56,335 bases of DNA. Source: Treponema sp. Its GTDB lineage: Bacteria > Spirochaetota > Spirochaetia > Treponematales > Breznakiellaceae. The notes under the pieces are model-generated. The model searched no databases. It had not been told where the DNA came from and was given only the letters and a program-made list of their open reading frames with translations. Both the position numbers and the translations under genes were made by a program. This document shows, piece by piece, positions 42,920-51,215 of the stretch. Location of the stretch: contig JAISPH010000145.1 in the NCBI GenBank assembly GCA_031275035.1, positions 1-56,335 on the forward strand, given 5' to 3'. How positions within the stretch are numbered: position 1 is the stretch's first letter; every line of letters starts with the position of its first letter.

Positions 42920-43549
42920 ATCTTCAGGACCCGCTGGTCTCCGCTGGTATGGGAGCCTCTCATCCTCTACGTTTTGCTCTTTTTCCCGTTTTTCGGCGGA
43001 GATGCCTCCCAGGGAGGGGATCTATGGGTCCAAAGAGAGCTGGGCCGGTTTATGGTTCGGACCCTGCCGGGAACCTTCCTAATCTGGCGTCTTATGGAAA
43101 GCGCCGAATTCCGCCTAAAGCCCCGCCGGGCCGACCTATGGGAATTCCTCCCCGCCTTTCCCCTGCTCTGCCTGACGGGTTTTCTCTGTTCCCTAGCCTC
43201 TTCCGGCCTGCCGGCGGCGCCGCCCGCACTGCCTGCCGGTCCGGGCCAATGGCCGGCCGTCATCGTCCTCTGCATGGGCGCGGGATACCTGGAGGAAAGC
43301 TACTTCAGACTCTACCTTTTAAGCCGCTTTACCGCCGGGGGCCTGGGACCCTGGAAAAGCCTCTTTCTCTCCACCCTGCTCTTTGCCCTCTGCCATGTGT
43401 ACGAAGGCCCCTGGGGCGTTCTCAACGCCGCCGCCGCGGGGCTCATCCTCTCCCTCATCTTTCTGAGGCGCAAATCCATCCACGGCATTGCCTGGGCCCA
43501 CGGGCTCTACAATACGGCGGTCTACGTTACGGCGGCACTGCCGGGCTAG
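42920..43549 (+). CDS. CPBP-family intramembrane metalloprotease, start uncertain
   Basis: Four or more helices with the family motifs: EESYFR (EExxxR), FALCHVYEG (FxxxH) and HGLYNTAVY (HxxxN/B). Members process prenylated or other membrane proteins in some hosts. A strong Shine-Dalgarno AAAAGGAGG lies at 42906-42914. In the coding frame no ATG or GTG follows; ATC is at 42920 (spacing five), and TTG only at 42974, inside the first helix (WEPLILYVLLFFPFF). The start shown is the one implied by the ribosome-binding site and helix length, and is a guess. Confidence 0.7.
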   Translation: MFRTRWSPLVWEPLILYVLLFFPFFGGDASQGGDLWVQRELGRFMVRTLPGTFLIWRLMESAEFRLKPRRADLWEFLPAFPLLCLTGFLCSLASSGLPAAPPALPAGPGQWPAVIVLCMGAGYLEESYFRLYLLSRFTAGGLGPWKSLFLSTLLFALCHVYEGPWGVLNAAAAGLILSLIFLRRKSIHGIAWAHGLYNTAVYVTAALPG

Positions 43550-43553
43550 GGCC

Positions 43554-45341
43554 TCAGCCCGCGGAGCTCAGGCTTCGCACCGCCCCGCCGCCGCCGGCAT
43601 GGACGCCGCGGGCTATCCACCGGGTTTCCCAGGGGCCCAGACTCAGCTCCGGGACGGGAGAGCCGGGTTCGGTAATTTTGAAAGATACCGGCCGGGGGCC
43701 CAGATTCTGGGCGCAGAGAACGCGGCGGTCCCCGGAACCCCGGAGCAGGGCAAAGACCGGGCCGGGACTTTCCAGAACACGGCAGGCCGAGCGGGGATCA
43801 AAGGCCCCCAATGCGCCCGCCTGTCTGCAGGATTCCTCCTCCTGCCGGAATGCAAGAAGCTGCTTAAATCCCCGGTACACCAGGGATCTAAAAGAAGCGG
43901 GATTTTCAAGCTCCCCTTCAACCTTGTCCAGGGCGGGTTTTTCCCTGTTGATGGCCCGGTTATAGCCCAGCAGGGCGGGCCCCCTGGTCCAGGCCCCGGA
44001 ACCTATCCAGCTGTGAAAGTACACCGCCGGCAACCCCGGCAGGGCCAGAAGCACCGCCTGGGCCGCCAGAAAAGCCCGGGCCCGAAGTTCCGGCGACCCC
44101 AGCGAGGCCGGAGCAACCACCGAAGCGTAGGAACAGTTCAGCTCGTAGGGGACGGCCCCCCCGGGACTTGCCTTGTAAGAGACCAGGGCTCCCCGGTTTT
44201 GGGCTTCCGCTATGGTGGCGGCAAAGGCGGCCTCATCCACCAGACCCTTGGCGGGGGTCAGCCCTACCCCGTCGTGGCTGGCAAGGAAGTTGAGGAAAAG
44301 CCGGCCCGGCTCAGGGGGGGGCAGGTTTCCCGCCCAGGCCCGGAGGGGGCCGGCGTCGCCGGAGACGGCGGCGTGCAGGACCAGGGGAGGCAGGGCAAAA
44401 TTATAGACCATGTGGGCTTCGGGCAGGCTGTCGAGGGAAGCCGCCCCGGTCTTTCCCCCAAAGTAGGAAATATTCTGCTCATGGGGTACATTGGTTTCGG
44501 TGAGGATCAGCATGTCCAGATCCAGGGCGTCGATGACCGCCCGGAAGAGCTTGACCACCGCATGGGTCCTGGGATGATGCAGGCAGGGGGTTCCGTCTTC
44601 TTTCCACAAATAGGCAATGGCGTCGAGCCGGACAATACGCCCTCCCCGCCGGGCATATTCCAGCAGTATCCCCGTAAATTCCAGTAAAACTGCGGGATTG
44701 GAAAAATCATAATCGGCCTGATCCGCGCTGAAGGTGGTCCACACATACACGTCGGAGCCGTCTTTCCGCTTAAACGGGGTAAGGAGGGGCGATGTCCTGG
44801 GCCGTACCACCGAAGCATAGTCGTAATCCCGGGGCCTGGTCAGATACCACCCCGCCTTCTCCTCCCTGCCTGCCAAAAAGTCCTTAAACCAGGAACTTTC
44901 CACGCTGCCGTGGTTAATCACAAAGTCAAAGACCATTTTGAACCGGCGGCCCAGGACCTCAATATCGTCCCAGGAACCGAAACGGCCGTCCACCTGCCGG
45001 TAATCGATGACCGAAAAGCCGTCGTCCGAAGAGTAGGGATGAAAGGGCAGAATGTGGAGATAGGTAAAGGCCCCCCGGTTCCACTTGGTAAGAAAGCCGG
45101 ATAACCGGGCAAGACCGCTTTCCCCTGCGCCGGAATCCGCCTGCTCCGGGGGAAAGAGTATGTTTCCGTAGGTGATGAGGAGGGCGTCTCCGCCGCCTAT
45201 GGAAGACCGGGCCGCGGAACCGGCCGCCGGCTTAAAGGCGGCGATGAGCTCAAGAAACCGGGGATACAGTTCCCTGCCGGCGCTTTCCCCGTAAATAAAA
45301 CAGAGCAAATCCTCGATACGTTTAACCGGTTCCGGTTTCAT
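43554..45341 (-). CDS. GH13 sugar phosphorylase (sucrose / glucosylglycerate phosphorylase type)
   Basis: GH13 subfamily-18-like enzyme that cleaves an alpha-glucoside with phosphate to glucose-1-phosphate. HILPFHPYSSDDGFSVIDYR near residue 96 opens the barrel. RIVRLDAIAYLWKE holds the nucleophile Asp, LILTETNVPHEQN the acid-base Glu, and FLASHDGVGLTP the third acidic residue. Close neighbours of this branch act on sucrose, sucrose-6-phosphate or glucosylglycerate; I cannot tell which. The complete 595 residues end in a beta-sandwich domain. It is preceded by a hairpin that may insulate it from the flagellar genes. Confidence 0.88.
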   Translation of the reverse strand: MKPEPVKRIEDLLCFIYGESAGRELYPRFLELIAAFKPAAGSAARSSIGGGDALLITYGNILFPPEQADSGAGESGLARLSGFLTKWNRGAFTYLHILPFHPYSSDDGFSVIDYRQVDGRFGSWDDIEVLGRRFKMVFDFVINHGSVESSWFKDFLAGREEKAGWYLTRPRDYDYASVVRPRTSPLLTPFKRKDGSDVYVWTTFSADQADYDFSNPAVLLEFTGILLEYARRGGRIVRLDAIAYLWKEDGTPCLHHPRTHAVVKLFRAVIDALDLDMLILTETNVPHEQNISYFGGKTGAASLDSLPEAHMVYNFALPPLVLHAAVSGDAGPLRAWAGNLPPPEPGRLFLNFLASHDGVGLTPAKGLVDEAAFAATIAEAQNRGALVSYKASPGGAVPYELNCSYASVVAPASLGSPELRARAFLAAQAVLLALPGLPAVYFHSWIGSGAWTRGPALLGYNRAINREKPALDKVEGELENPASFRSLVYRGFKQLLAFRQEEESCRQAGALGAFDPRSACRVLESPGPVFALLRGSGDRRVLCAQNLGPRPVSFKITEPGSPVPELSLGPWETRWIARGVHAGGGGAVRSLSSAG

Positions 45342-45404
45342 GGCCGCCTCCTTATATCTGATCTGTCAACTATAAGGCCGAAACCGGAAATTCACAACCG
45401 TATT

Positions 45405-45439
45405 CTCCCGGCGCAGTAACCTGCTGCCGGCGGCGGGAG
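45405..45439 (-). terminator. Terminator-like hairpin after the flagellar rod cluster
   Basis: CTCCCG (45405-45410) pairs with CGGGAG (45434-45439), with GCAG/CTGC inside. It follows the stop of the rod-binding gene read on the - strand. The expected U-run is poor, so it may be a weak terminator or a processing site. Confidence 0.4.
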
Positions 45440-45440
45440 T

Positions 45441-45986
45441 TCACCGTGTAAGCAGCTTACCCCGCTGGCCCGTCAATTCAAGATAGGCAAGTTCCGCCAG
45501 GCCGAAACCGGCGTTCCGGGTCAGATCCTTGGCGTACTCGTCGTAGAGCATATCCTCGTACATCTTTCCCGCAAAGCTGTCGTCCATCAGGCCGTTTTTC
45601 TGGACCGTATTCCGCAGGCCCGAAAGGAGTATCTTTACCAGAAATGTTTCCAGGGCTTCGCATTGTTCGTAAAGCTTACCGGCCTTGTCCACCACAGGTT
45701 CATTTGACTGAGACCGCAGGAGGGAAGATGGAGGGATGGAGGAGTACCCTTCCGGGCCTGCGGGATGCGCCGGCAGGGCGGAGTTATCCGGCGAAGGAGC
45801 CGCTTCGTCCCTGTTGATTGTACCGTAGTTCCTTTCCAGCAGTTCCGTAAAGGAGGGGAAACCGCCGGTTTCCCCGGAAGGGCCGGACCTCAAAGCGCCC
45901 CCCGGAACGTTTTTCCCTATCCCCAGGGACGAAGCCCCAAAGCGGACATCCTCAAAATACAGAGAACTGACATTCCCCGGTTCCAT
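45441..45986 (-). CDS. flgJ: Flagellar rod-binding protein (FlgJ N-domain type)
   Basis: The conserved C-terminal half, YEQCEALETFLVKILLSGLRNTV then DDSFAGKMYEDMLYDEYAKDL and GLAELAYLELT, matches the rod-binding domain of FlgJ. The muramidase domain of proteobacterial FlgJ is missing, as expected for spirochaetes. The first 85 residues are low-complexity. The gene closes the flgF-flgG unit and caps rod growth in the periplasm. Confidence 0.87.
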   Translation of the reverse strand: MEPGNVSSLYFEDVRFGASSLGIGKNVPGGALRSGPSGETGGFPSFTELLERNYGTINRDEAAPSPDNSALPAHPAGPEGYSSIPPSSLLRSQSNEPVVDKAGKLYEQCEALETFLVKILLSGLRNTVQKNGLMDDSFAGKMYEDMLYDEYAKDLTRNAGFGLAELAYLELTGQRGKLLTR

Positions 45987-46017
45987 TTATTCTCTCCTCC
46001 CCGCTTTACGCCCTTAA

Positions 46018-46818
46018 TTACCGTTTAAGCGTTGTGGCGGTTCCCAGCATGTTGTCGCTGGTCTGGATGGTTCTGGAATTAAATTCATAGGCGCGCTGGG
46101 CCACGATAAGATCCACCATTTCCCGGACCACCGAGACATTGGACATTTCAAGGAACTTATGCCGCAGGGCTCCCATACCGTCGTAGCCGGGCCGTCCTGC
46201 AATGGGATCCCCCGAAGCATTGGTTACCTTGAAGAGATTTTCCCCCGCCGCAGTAAGCCCCACCGGATTAGGAAAGCGGTAAAGTTCCACCTGCCCCACC
46301 TGAACGGATTCGTTATTGTTGATCCCCGGAATCTTTACCGTTACCCGGCCGTCCTGGGAAACGGCGATGCTTTCGGGGGAAAAATTTTCGGGCATGATGA
46401 TGTCCGGAAGCAGCCAGTAACCCTGGGGGGTTACCATACGTCCGTCGGAATCCACCTCAAAGGCGCCGTTCCGGGTATAGGCATAGCTGCCGTCGTACAT
46501 CTGGACCCGGAAGAAGCCTTCCCCGAAAATAGCCATGTCGGTGATGTTCTCCGTATTCTGAAGGCTCCCCTGGGTGAACATGCGCTGGGTGGCGGCCAGC
46601 TTGACGCCGTGGCCCATCTGAACCCCCACGGGGACTACGGTGTCCTCGGTGGCGGGGGTTCCCGCTGTTTTTACGGTCTGATAGAGAAGATCCTCAAAAT
46701 CGGCCCGCATCTTCTTGAACCCCGCGGTGTTCACATTCGCCAGGTTATTGGAAATCGTATCGATATTGGCCTGCTGGCCTATCATACCGGAAGCTCCGGT
46801 CCATAAACTCCGTACCAT
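46018..46818 (-). CDS. flgG: Flagellar distal rod protein FlgG
   Basis: Axial protein of the flagellar rod. The N-terminus MVRSLWTGASGMIGQQANIDTISNNLANVNTAGFK is the standard FlgG start, LLYQTVKTAG is the rod-type loop, and the C-terminus NVSVVREMVDLIVAQRAYEFNSRTIQTSDNML is conserved. The length, 266, is normal. It is exported by the flagellar type III system without a signal peptide. It lies 64 bp downstream of flgF. Confidence 0.95.
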   Translation of the reverse strand: MVRSLWTGASGMIGQQANIDTISNNLANVNTAGFKKMRADFEDLLYQTVKTAGTPATEDTVVPVGVQMGHGVKLAATQRMFTQGSLQNTENITDMAIFGEGFFRVQMYDGSYAYTRNGAFEVDSDGRMVTPQGYWLLPDIIMPENFSPESIAVSQDGRVTVKIPGINNNESVQVGQVELYRFPNPVGLTAAGENLFKVTNASGDPIAGRPGYDGMGALRHKFLEMSNVSVVREMVDLIVAQRAYEFNSRTIQTSDNMLGTATTLKR

Positions 46819-46882
46819 GTATTACTCCTGAAAAAGCTGCCGGGAAGCTCTAAAAACTTCGGTTTTCAAAGCTTTTTTTGCC

Positions 46883-47737
46883 CTATTGTCCAAACCGGGA
46901 CACCTGATTTATCAAGGTTCCCGCCATGGTGTCGCCGTTTTGTATTACCTTTTGATTGGCCTCATAGGCGCGGTTCACTTCGATCATCCTTACCATCTCT
47001 AAAACAGGATCCACATTGGAGGCTTCGGTAAAACCCTGAACCACCCGGGGCCGGTCCCCCCGTTCCATGATACGGGCATCCCCGGAAACCTCGGTGGATC
47101 TGTAGAGGCTGGAACCCTGTTTCTGCAGATAACGGTCCAGATCAAAGTCTACCAGTTTGAGGGTGTCGAGCAGGACCATCTGTTCCCAGGTATTGCTCTC
47201 CCGGGAAACCAGCAGGGCGGGATCATCGGCATATTCCGCATTTATCCAGACCCGGCCTTCCTTATCGACCTGAAAGTTATTGGCCTTGACCCGGAGGGGA
47301 CCGTTTTCTCCCATCACAGGGTAGCCTTCCTTGGTTTCGAGGAAACCCTCTTTGCCAAGCTGAAAAGAACCGTTCCGGGTATAGCGCTCCCCCCAGGGGG
47401 TGGCGACGGTAAAAAAGCCCTTGCCGTCCAGGGCAAGGTCAAAATCGCTCTGGGTTTCCTTCATCGCTCCCTGTTCAAAATCGGTAAAAAGCTCGTTCAG
47501 CTCCACCCCGGTGCCAAGTTTGCCGATAATCGGGGCCGCATCGCCGGAACCAAAGGGATGCCGGTACACGCCGTCATCGTCCATTCTCCGCATGAGGAGT
47601 TCCGGAAAAGCCTTATGAACCGCCAGATCCCGCTTGTAGCCGTCCTGATCCACATTAGCCAAGTTGTTTGCCGCCGCATCGAGCCGCCACTGCTGGGCCC
47701 TCATGCCGCTGGCGCCGGTATACCACGATCTGATCAA
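46883..47737 (-). CDS. flgF: Flagellar hook-basal body rod protein (FlgF/FlgG-like)
   Basis: MIRSWYTGASGMRAQQWRLDAAANNLANVDQDGYKRD is the rod-protein N-terminus, and the C-terminus ends VLEMVRMIEVNRAYEANQKVIQNGDTMAGTLINQV. The central region (FDLALDGKGFFTVATPWGERYTRNGSF) fits FlgF. Translation starts at TTG, with a strong GGAGG seven bases upstream, so the TTG is well supported. A sigma-28-like promoter lies just before it. Confidence 0.9.
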   Translation of the reverse strand: MIRSWYTGASGMRAQQWRLDAAANNLANVDQDGYKRDLAVHKAFPELLMRRMDDDGVYRHPFGSGDAAPIIGKLGTGVELNELFTDFEQGAMKETQSDFDLALDGKGFFTVATPWGERYTRNGSFQLGKEGFLETKEGYPVMGENGPLRVKANNFQVDKEGRVWINAEYADDPALLVSRESNTWEQMVLLDTLKLVDFDLDRYLQKQGSSLYRSTEVSGDARIMERGDRPRVVQGFTEASNVDPVLEMVRMIEVNRAYEANQKVIQNGDTMAGTLINQVSRFGQ

Positions 47738-47758
47738 AGTGAGCCTCCGTTATCTTCA

Positions 47759-47785
47759 TTATCGGTATGAAAAACAGGACCCTTA
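47759..47785 (-). promoter_or_regulatory. Sigma-28 (FliA)-like promoter of flgF
   Basis: Read on the - strand: TAAG, 15 bases, ACCGATAA. The consensus is TAAA-N15-GCCGATAA, so 10 of 12 positions match at the correct spacing. The -10 box ends about 20 bases before the flgF start, leaving room for a short leader with the GGAGG ribosome-binding site. Confidence 0.6.
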
Positions 47786-47843
47786 ATGATCGAAAAGAGC
47801 TTCATTGACCCGCCGGCAAGGGGAAGAGTATCATGCAGGGACT

Positions 47844-48749
47844 ATGACGGCACTGCGGAAGGAACATCATTTGGCGGGACAGGGAGCTATTTTCCTCTGC
47901 GCCGTCCTTTGGAGCACCAGCGGCCTCTTTATCAAACTGGTAGACTGGCATCCCATTCTTATCGCCGGGGGCCGAAGTTTTATCGCCGCCCTTTTCATGG
48001 GGGGCATACGGCTTTTCTTCGGCTTCCGTGCCGGCGGCGCCCACGCCGGCAAAAGAACTTTCAGCGTCTGGGCCGGGGGGACGGCCTATGCGGTTACCAT
48101 GATAAGCTTCGTCATCGCCAATAAGCTGACCGCTTCGGCCAACGCCATTCTTTTACAGTACAGCGCTCCGGTATGGGCGGCCGTCCTGGGCTGGCTTCTG
48201 ATAAAGGAAAAACCCCGCTGGGAACATTGGGGCGCCCTGGTCCTGGTCATACTGGGGATGCTGCTCTTTTTTAAGGAGGGCCTTGCGGGGGGCGCTCTGC
48301 TGGGGGACGCTCTGGCGGTTTTTTCCGGCCTCTGCTTCGGGGCCAATTCGGTTTTTATGCGGATGGGAAAGGAGGGAAACCCTGCGGACGCCATGCTGCT
48401 TTCCCATACCATTACCGCTGTTTTCAGCATTCCCTTCTTTTTTCTTTATCCTCCGGTCCTGACCCCGGGCTCTGCCGGGGCGATCCTCTTTATGGGGATA
48501 TTTCAGATTGGCTGCGCCTCCCTGCTCTTCTCCTACGGCATCAGGCGGGTCCGGGCCGTTCAGGCCATGCTTACCGCCATGATAGAGCCGGTGCTGAACC
48601 CGGTCTGGGTCCTTCTGGTTACCAAAGAAAGACCCTCCCTCCGGGCCCTGGCCGGAGGCGGTATCATTATGGCGGCGGTAATGATCTCCTCCCTTATAGG
48701 AAAACACCGGGAGATCCGGGAAGCCGCCGCAAAGCTCCCCAAGGGATAG
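47844..48749 (+). CDS. EamA/DMT-family transporter
   Basis: Ten-helix drug/metabolite transporter made of two EamA repeats. GAIFLCAVLWSTSGLFIKL and AGGRSFIAALFMGG start the first repeat; AVFSGLCFGANSVFMRMG the second. The motif YSAPVWAAVLGWLLIKEKPRWEHWGALVLVILG ends repeat one. I choose ATG 47844 (MTALRKEHH) over TTG 47805. Substrate unknown; amino acids or purines are common. It runs into the alkyltransferase-like gene with four bases between. Confidence 0.85.
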   Translation: MTALRKEHHLAGQGAIFLCAVLWSTSGLFIKLVDWHPILIAGGRSFIAALFMGGIRLFFGFRAGGAHAGKRTFSVWAGGTAYAVTMISFVIANKLTASANAILLQYSAPVWAAVLGWLLIKEKPRWEHWGALVLVILGMLLFFKEGLAGGALLGDALAVFSGLCFGANSVFMRMGKEGNPADAMLLSHTITAVFSIPFFFLYPPVLTPGSAGAILFMGIFQIGCASLLFSYGIRRVRAVQAMLTAMIEPVLNPVWVLLVTKERPSLRALAGGGIIMAAVMISSLIGKHREIREAAAKLPKG

Positions 48750-48753
48750 GCCC

Positions 48754-49107
48754 ATGACCGAAACTACCCGGCGTATTGTCGAAGCAATCCGGGCCGTGCC
48801 CAGGGGCCGGGTTTCCTGTTACCGGGACATAGCCCTGGCGGCGGGACTTCCCAACGGATCCCGCCAGGTCGTCCGCATCCTCCACTCCATGTCCAAAACA
48901 GAACGGCTTCCCTGGCACCGGATCATCCGGGCCGACGGCCGCATAGCCCTTCCCCCCGGAGGCGGCATGGAACTGCAGGCTGCGCTGCTGCATTCCGAGG
49001 GGGTAAAGGTACACGCCTCGGGACGGGTGGACTCCGCCTTTTGGCTTACTTTACGGGAGATTCATGCCGCAGCCCCTACACAATCAGCATCGCATCGCCG
49101 TAGCTGA
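48754..49107 (+). CDS. Alkyltransferase-like protein (ATL, MGMT family without the catalytic Cys)
   Basis: DNA-binding domain of the O6-alkylguanine transferase family. VPRGRVSCYRDIALAAGLPNGSRQV is the helix-turn-helix with the arginine finger. LPWHRIIRADGRIAL is the active-site loop with Trp replacing Cys, exactly as in ATL proteins, which flag bulky O6-alkyl damage for nucleotide excision repair. The N-terminal domain of MGMT is absent. The 3' end overlaps queA by 32 bases on the other strand. Confidence 0.87.
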   Translation: MTETTRRIVEAIRAVPRGRVSCYRDIALAAGLPNGSRQVVRILHSMSKTERLPWHRIIRADGRIALPPGGGMELQAALLHSEGVKVHASGRVDSAFWLTLREIHAAAPTQSASHRRS

Positions 49108-50137
49108 AGAAACGGTAGTTCTCCCGGATGGCTTCGGCATAACTTTCCAGGATGAAATCCCGGCCGGAAAAGGCGCCGGTTTTCGCTTCGGCAAAGGCTG
49201 CGGCCAGCATCAGCAGGGTCGATTCGGGGGTATGGAAGTTGGTGAAGAGGGCGTCCACAACGTTAAAACGGCGGCCGGGATAGATGAAGATGGAGGTGCT
49301 CCCCTCTCCCCGGCGGAGGCTTCCCGGACCGCCGCCGGGGGGAATCTGCCAGGCGCTTTCCAGGGTACGGACGCTGGTGGTCCCCACCGCAACGATCTTC
49401 CGCCCCCCGGCCTTTGCCTTTTCAATACGAACCGCCGCATCTTCGTCGATGCTGAAACTTTCTTCGTGCATGCGGTGGTCTTCAATATGTTCGGTCCGTA
49501 CCGGCAGAAAAGTGCCGAGCCCCACATGAAGGGTGATAAAGACATTCTCCATCCCCGCCGCTTCCAGCCGGGAGAGGAGCTCCCCGGTAAAGTGGAGCCC
49601 CGCGGTGGGCGCCGCCGCGGATCCCGGGGGTCCGGCGTAAACGGTCTGGTAACGGCCGCTGTCGGAGGGCAGGTCCTCCCGTTTGATATAGGGCGGCAGG
49701 GGGACATGGCCGTAACGGTCCAGCCACTCATCGTCTATGGGCCTGTTAAAGCGGAGCAGCCGGAACTCTCCCTCCGCGTCGGCGATTTCCCCTTCCACGC
49801 CGTCTTCAAAAAGATAGCGGCTTCCGGGCCGCCGCCGTTTCGCCCGCTGCGCCATAACCCGCCAGCTTAGGGGATCGGCCTTATTCAAAAGGAGAAAGAC
49901 CGCCCGACCGCCGGTAAGGGCGGATCTTCCGTAGAGCCGGGCCTTACGGACCCGGGAATTGTTAAACACCAGCAGGGAGCCCGGCTCCAGAAGCTCCGGC
50001 AGATCCGCGGTCATGCGGTGGAGCCGGGTCCTTTTGAGGCGGTCCAGTACCATGAGCCGGCTCCGGCCCCGCTCCGCCGGGGGGAACTGGGCTATCAGCG
50101 CTTCGGGAAGTTCAAAGAAAAAATCGGAACGTTTCAT
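49076..50137 (-). CDS. queA: S-adenosylmethionine:tRNA ribosyltransferase-isomerase
   Basis: Makes epoxyqueuosine in tRNA. MKRSDFFFELPEALIAQFP is the family start, followed by SRLMVLDR, LVFNNSRVRKARLYGR, PLPPYIKR, YQTVYAGPPGSAAAPTAGLHFT, THVGLGTF-like FITLHVGLGTFLPV, and TNFHTPESTLLMLAAAFA. It uses ATG 50137, which gives the normal 353 residues. One base separates it from the ruvB stop upstream. Confidence 0.95.
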   Translation of the reverse strand: MKRSDFFFELPEALIAQFPPAERGRSRLMVLDRLKRTRLHRMTADLPELLEPGSLLVFNNSRVRKARLYGRSALTGGRAVFLLLNKADPLSWRVMAQRAKRRRPGSRYLFEDGVEGEIADAEGEFRLLRFNRPIDDEWLDRYGHVPLPPYIKREDLPSDSGRYQTVYAGPPGSAAAPTAGLHFTGELLSRLEAAGMENVFITLHVGLGTFLPVRTEHIEDHRMHEESFSIDEDAAVRIEKAKAGGRKIVAVGTTSVRTLESAWQIPPGGGPGSLRRGEGSTSIFIYPGRRFNVVDALFTNFHTPESTLLMLAAAFAEAKTGAFSGRDFILESYAEAIRENYRFFSYGDAMLIV

Positions 50138-50138
50138 C

Positions 50139-51206
50139 TTAAAAGAGATAAGCGCCGGGGTCCGCCCTTCCCTTGTTAAGTTTAAGATGTTCATAGGCCA
50201 GGGCGGTCGCCGTTCTGCCCCGGGGGGTGCGCTGAAGCAGCCCCGCCTGGATCAGATAGGGCTCGTAGTAATCCTCCAGGGTATCCACCGTTTCTCCCAC
50301 GGAAATGGCCAGGGTTTCCGCCCCCACGGGACCGCCGTTGTAACGCTCGATGATGATCCTGAGAATCTCCCGGTCATGCCGTTCAAGGCCGAGGGCGTCG
50401 ATCTCAAGGCGCTTGAGCCCTTCGGCCACTACCGCTTTAGCAATGCTGCCCCGTTCGCCGTTCAGAACCTGGGCAAAATCCCGCATACGCCGCAGCAGCC
50501 GGTTTGCCACCCGGGGGGTTCCCCGGGAAGAAGAAGCCAGGAGGAACGCCGCATCGTCGTCGAGGGAAACCCGGAGTATACCCGCAGAACGCCGGACGAT
50601 GGCCTCCATATCGGCCCGCTCGTAAAACGAAAAACGGCAGGTAATGCCGAAACGGCTTATCAGGGGGCTTGAAACATTTCCCGCCTTGGTGGTGGCCCCT
50701 ACCAGGGTAAAGGGCTGGATCGGTATTCTGATGGTCCGGGCGCTGGGCCCCTGTCCGATGATCCAGTCCATCTCGTAATCCTCCATGGCGATGTAGAGCA
50801 TCTCCTCCATAGCGGGCTTGAGCCGGTGGATCTCGTCGATAAAAAAAACGGTCTTTTCCGTTACTGTGGTAAGAATTCCCGCCAGGTCCTTTGGTTTGTC
50901 CAGGGCGGGGGCGGAGGTTACCTTGAAGTCCACCCCCAGTTCGTTGGCCACCACCTGGGCCAGAGTGGTTTTCCCCAGCCCCGGCGGCCCGGTAAGGAAG
51001 AGGTGATCCAGACTTTCCTTCCGGGCCTTGGCGGCGGCAATAAAAACCGCCAGGTTTTCCTTCATCGCCTGCTGGCCTAAAAATTCCGCCAGCCGCCGGG
51101 GACGAAGGGAACCATCCCCTTCATCCTCCTCCGGAATCCGTTCGGGATGCAAAAGTCCCGGCGAAACCGCCGGTCCGCCGGTCCCCGCCGGTTTTATTTT
51201 TCCCAT
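50139..51206 (-). CDS. ruvB: Holliday junction branch-migration helicase RuvB
   Basis: AAA+ motor of the RuvABC complex. [42 protein letters not shown] (Walker A), [23 protein letters not shown] (Walker B), [18 protein letters not shown] (sensor 1) and [20 protein letters not shown] (sensor 2) are all present. The winged-helix C-terminus ends [18 protein letters not shown] 51206 is nine bases after the histidine kinase stop. Confidence 0.96.
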   Translation of the reverse strand: MGKIKPAGTGGPAVSPGLLHPERIPEEDEGDGSLRPRRLAEFLGQQAMKENLAVFIAAAKARKESLDHLFLTGPPGLGKTTLAQVVANELGVDFKVTSAPALDKPKDLAGILTTVTEKTVFFIDEIHRLKPAMEEMLYIAMEDYEMDWIIGQGPSARTIRIPIQPFTLVGATTKAGNVSSPLISRFGITCRFSFYERADMEAIVRRSAGILRVSLDDDAAFLLASSSRGTPRVANRLLRRMRDFAQVLNGERGSIAKAVVAEGLKRLEIDALGLERHDREILRIIIERYNGGPVGAETLAISVGETVDTLEDYYEPYLIQAGLLQRTPRGRTATALAYEHLKLNKGRADPGAYLF

Positions 51207-51215
51207 ACAGGACAA

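Noticed and set aside
42901..44687. Long + strand open frames antisense to PilZ and GH13 genes
   Set aside because: They are proline/arginine-rich shadows of G+C-rich genes, without domains.
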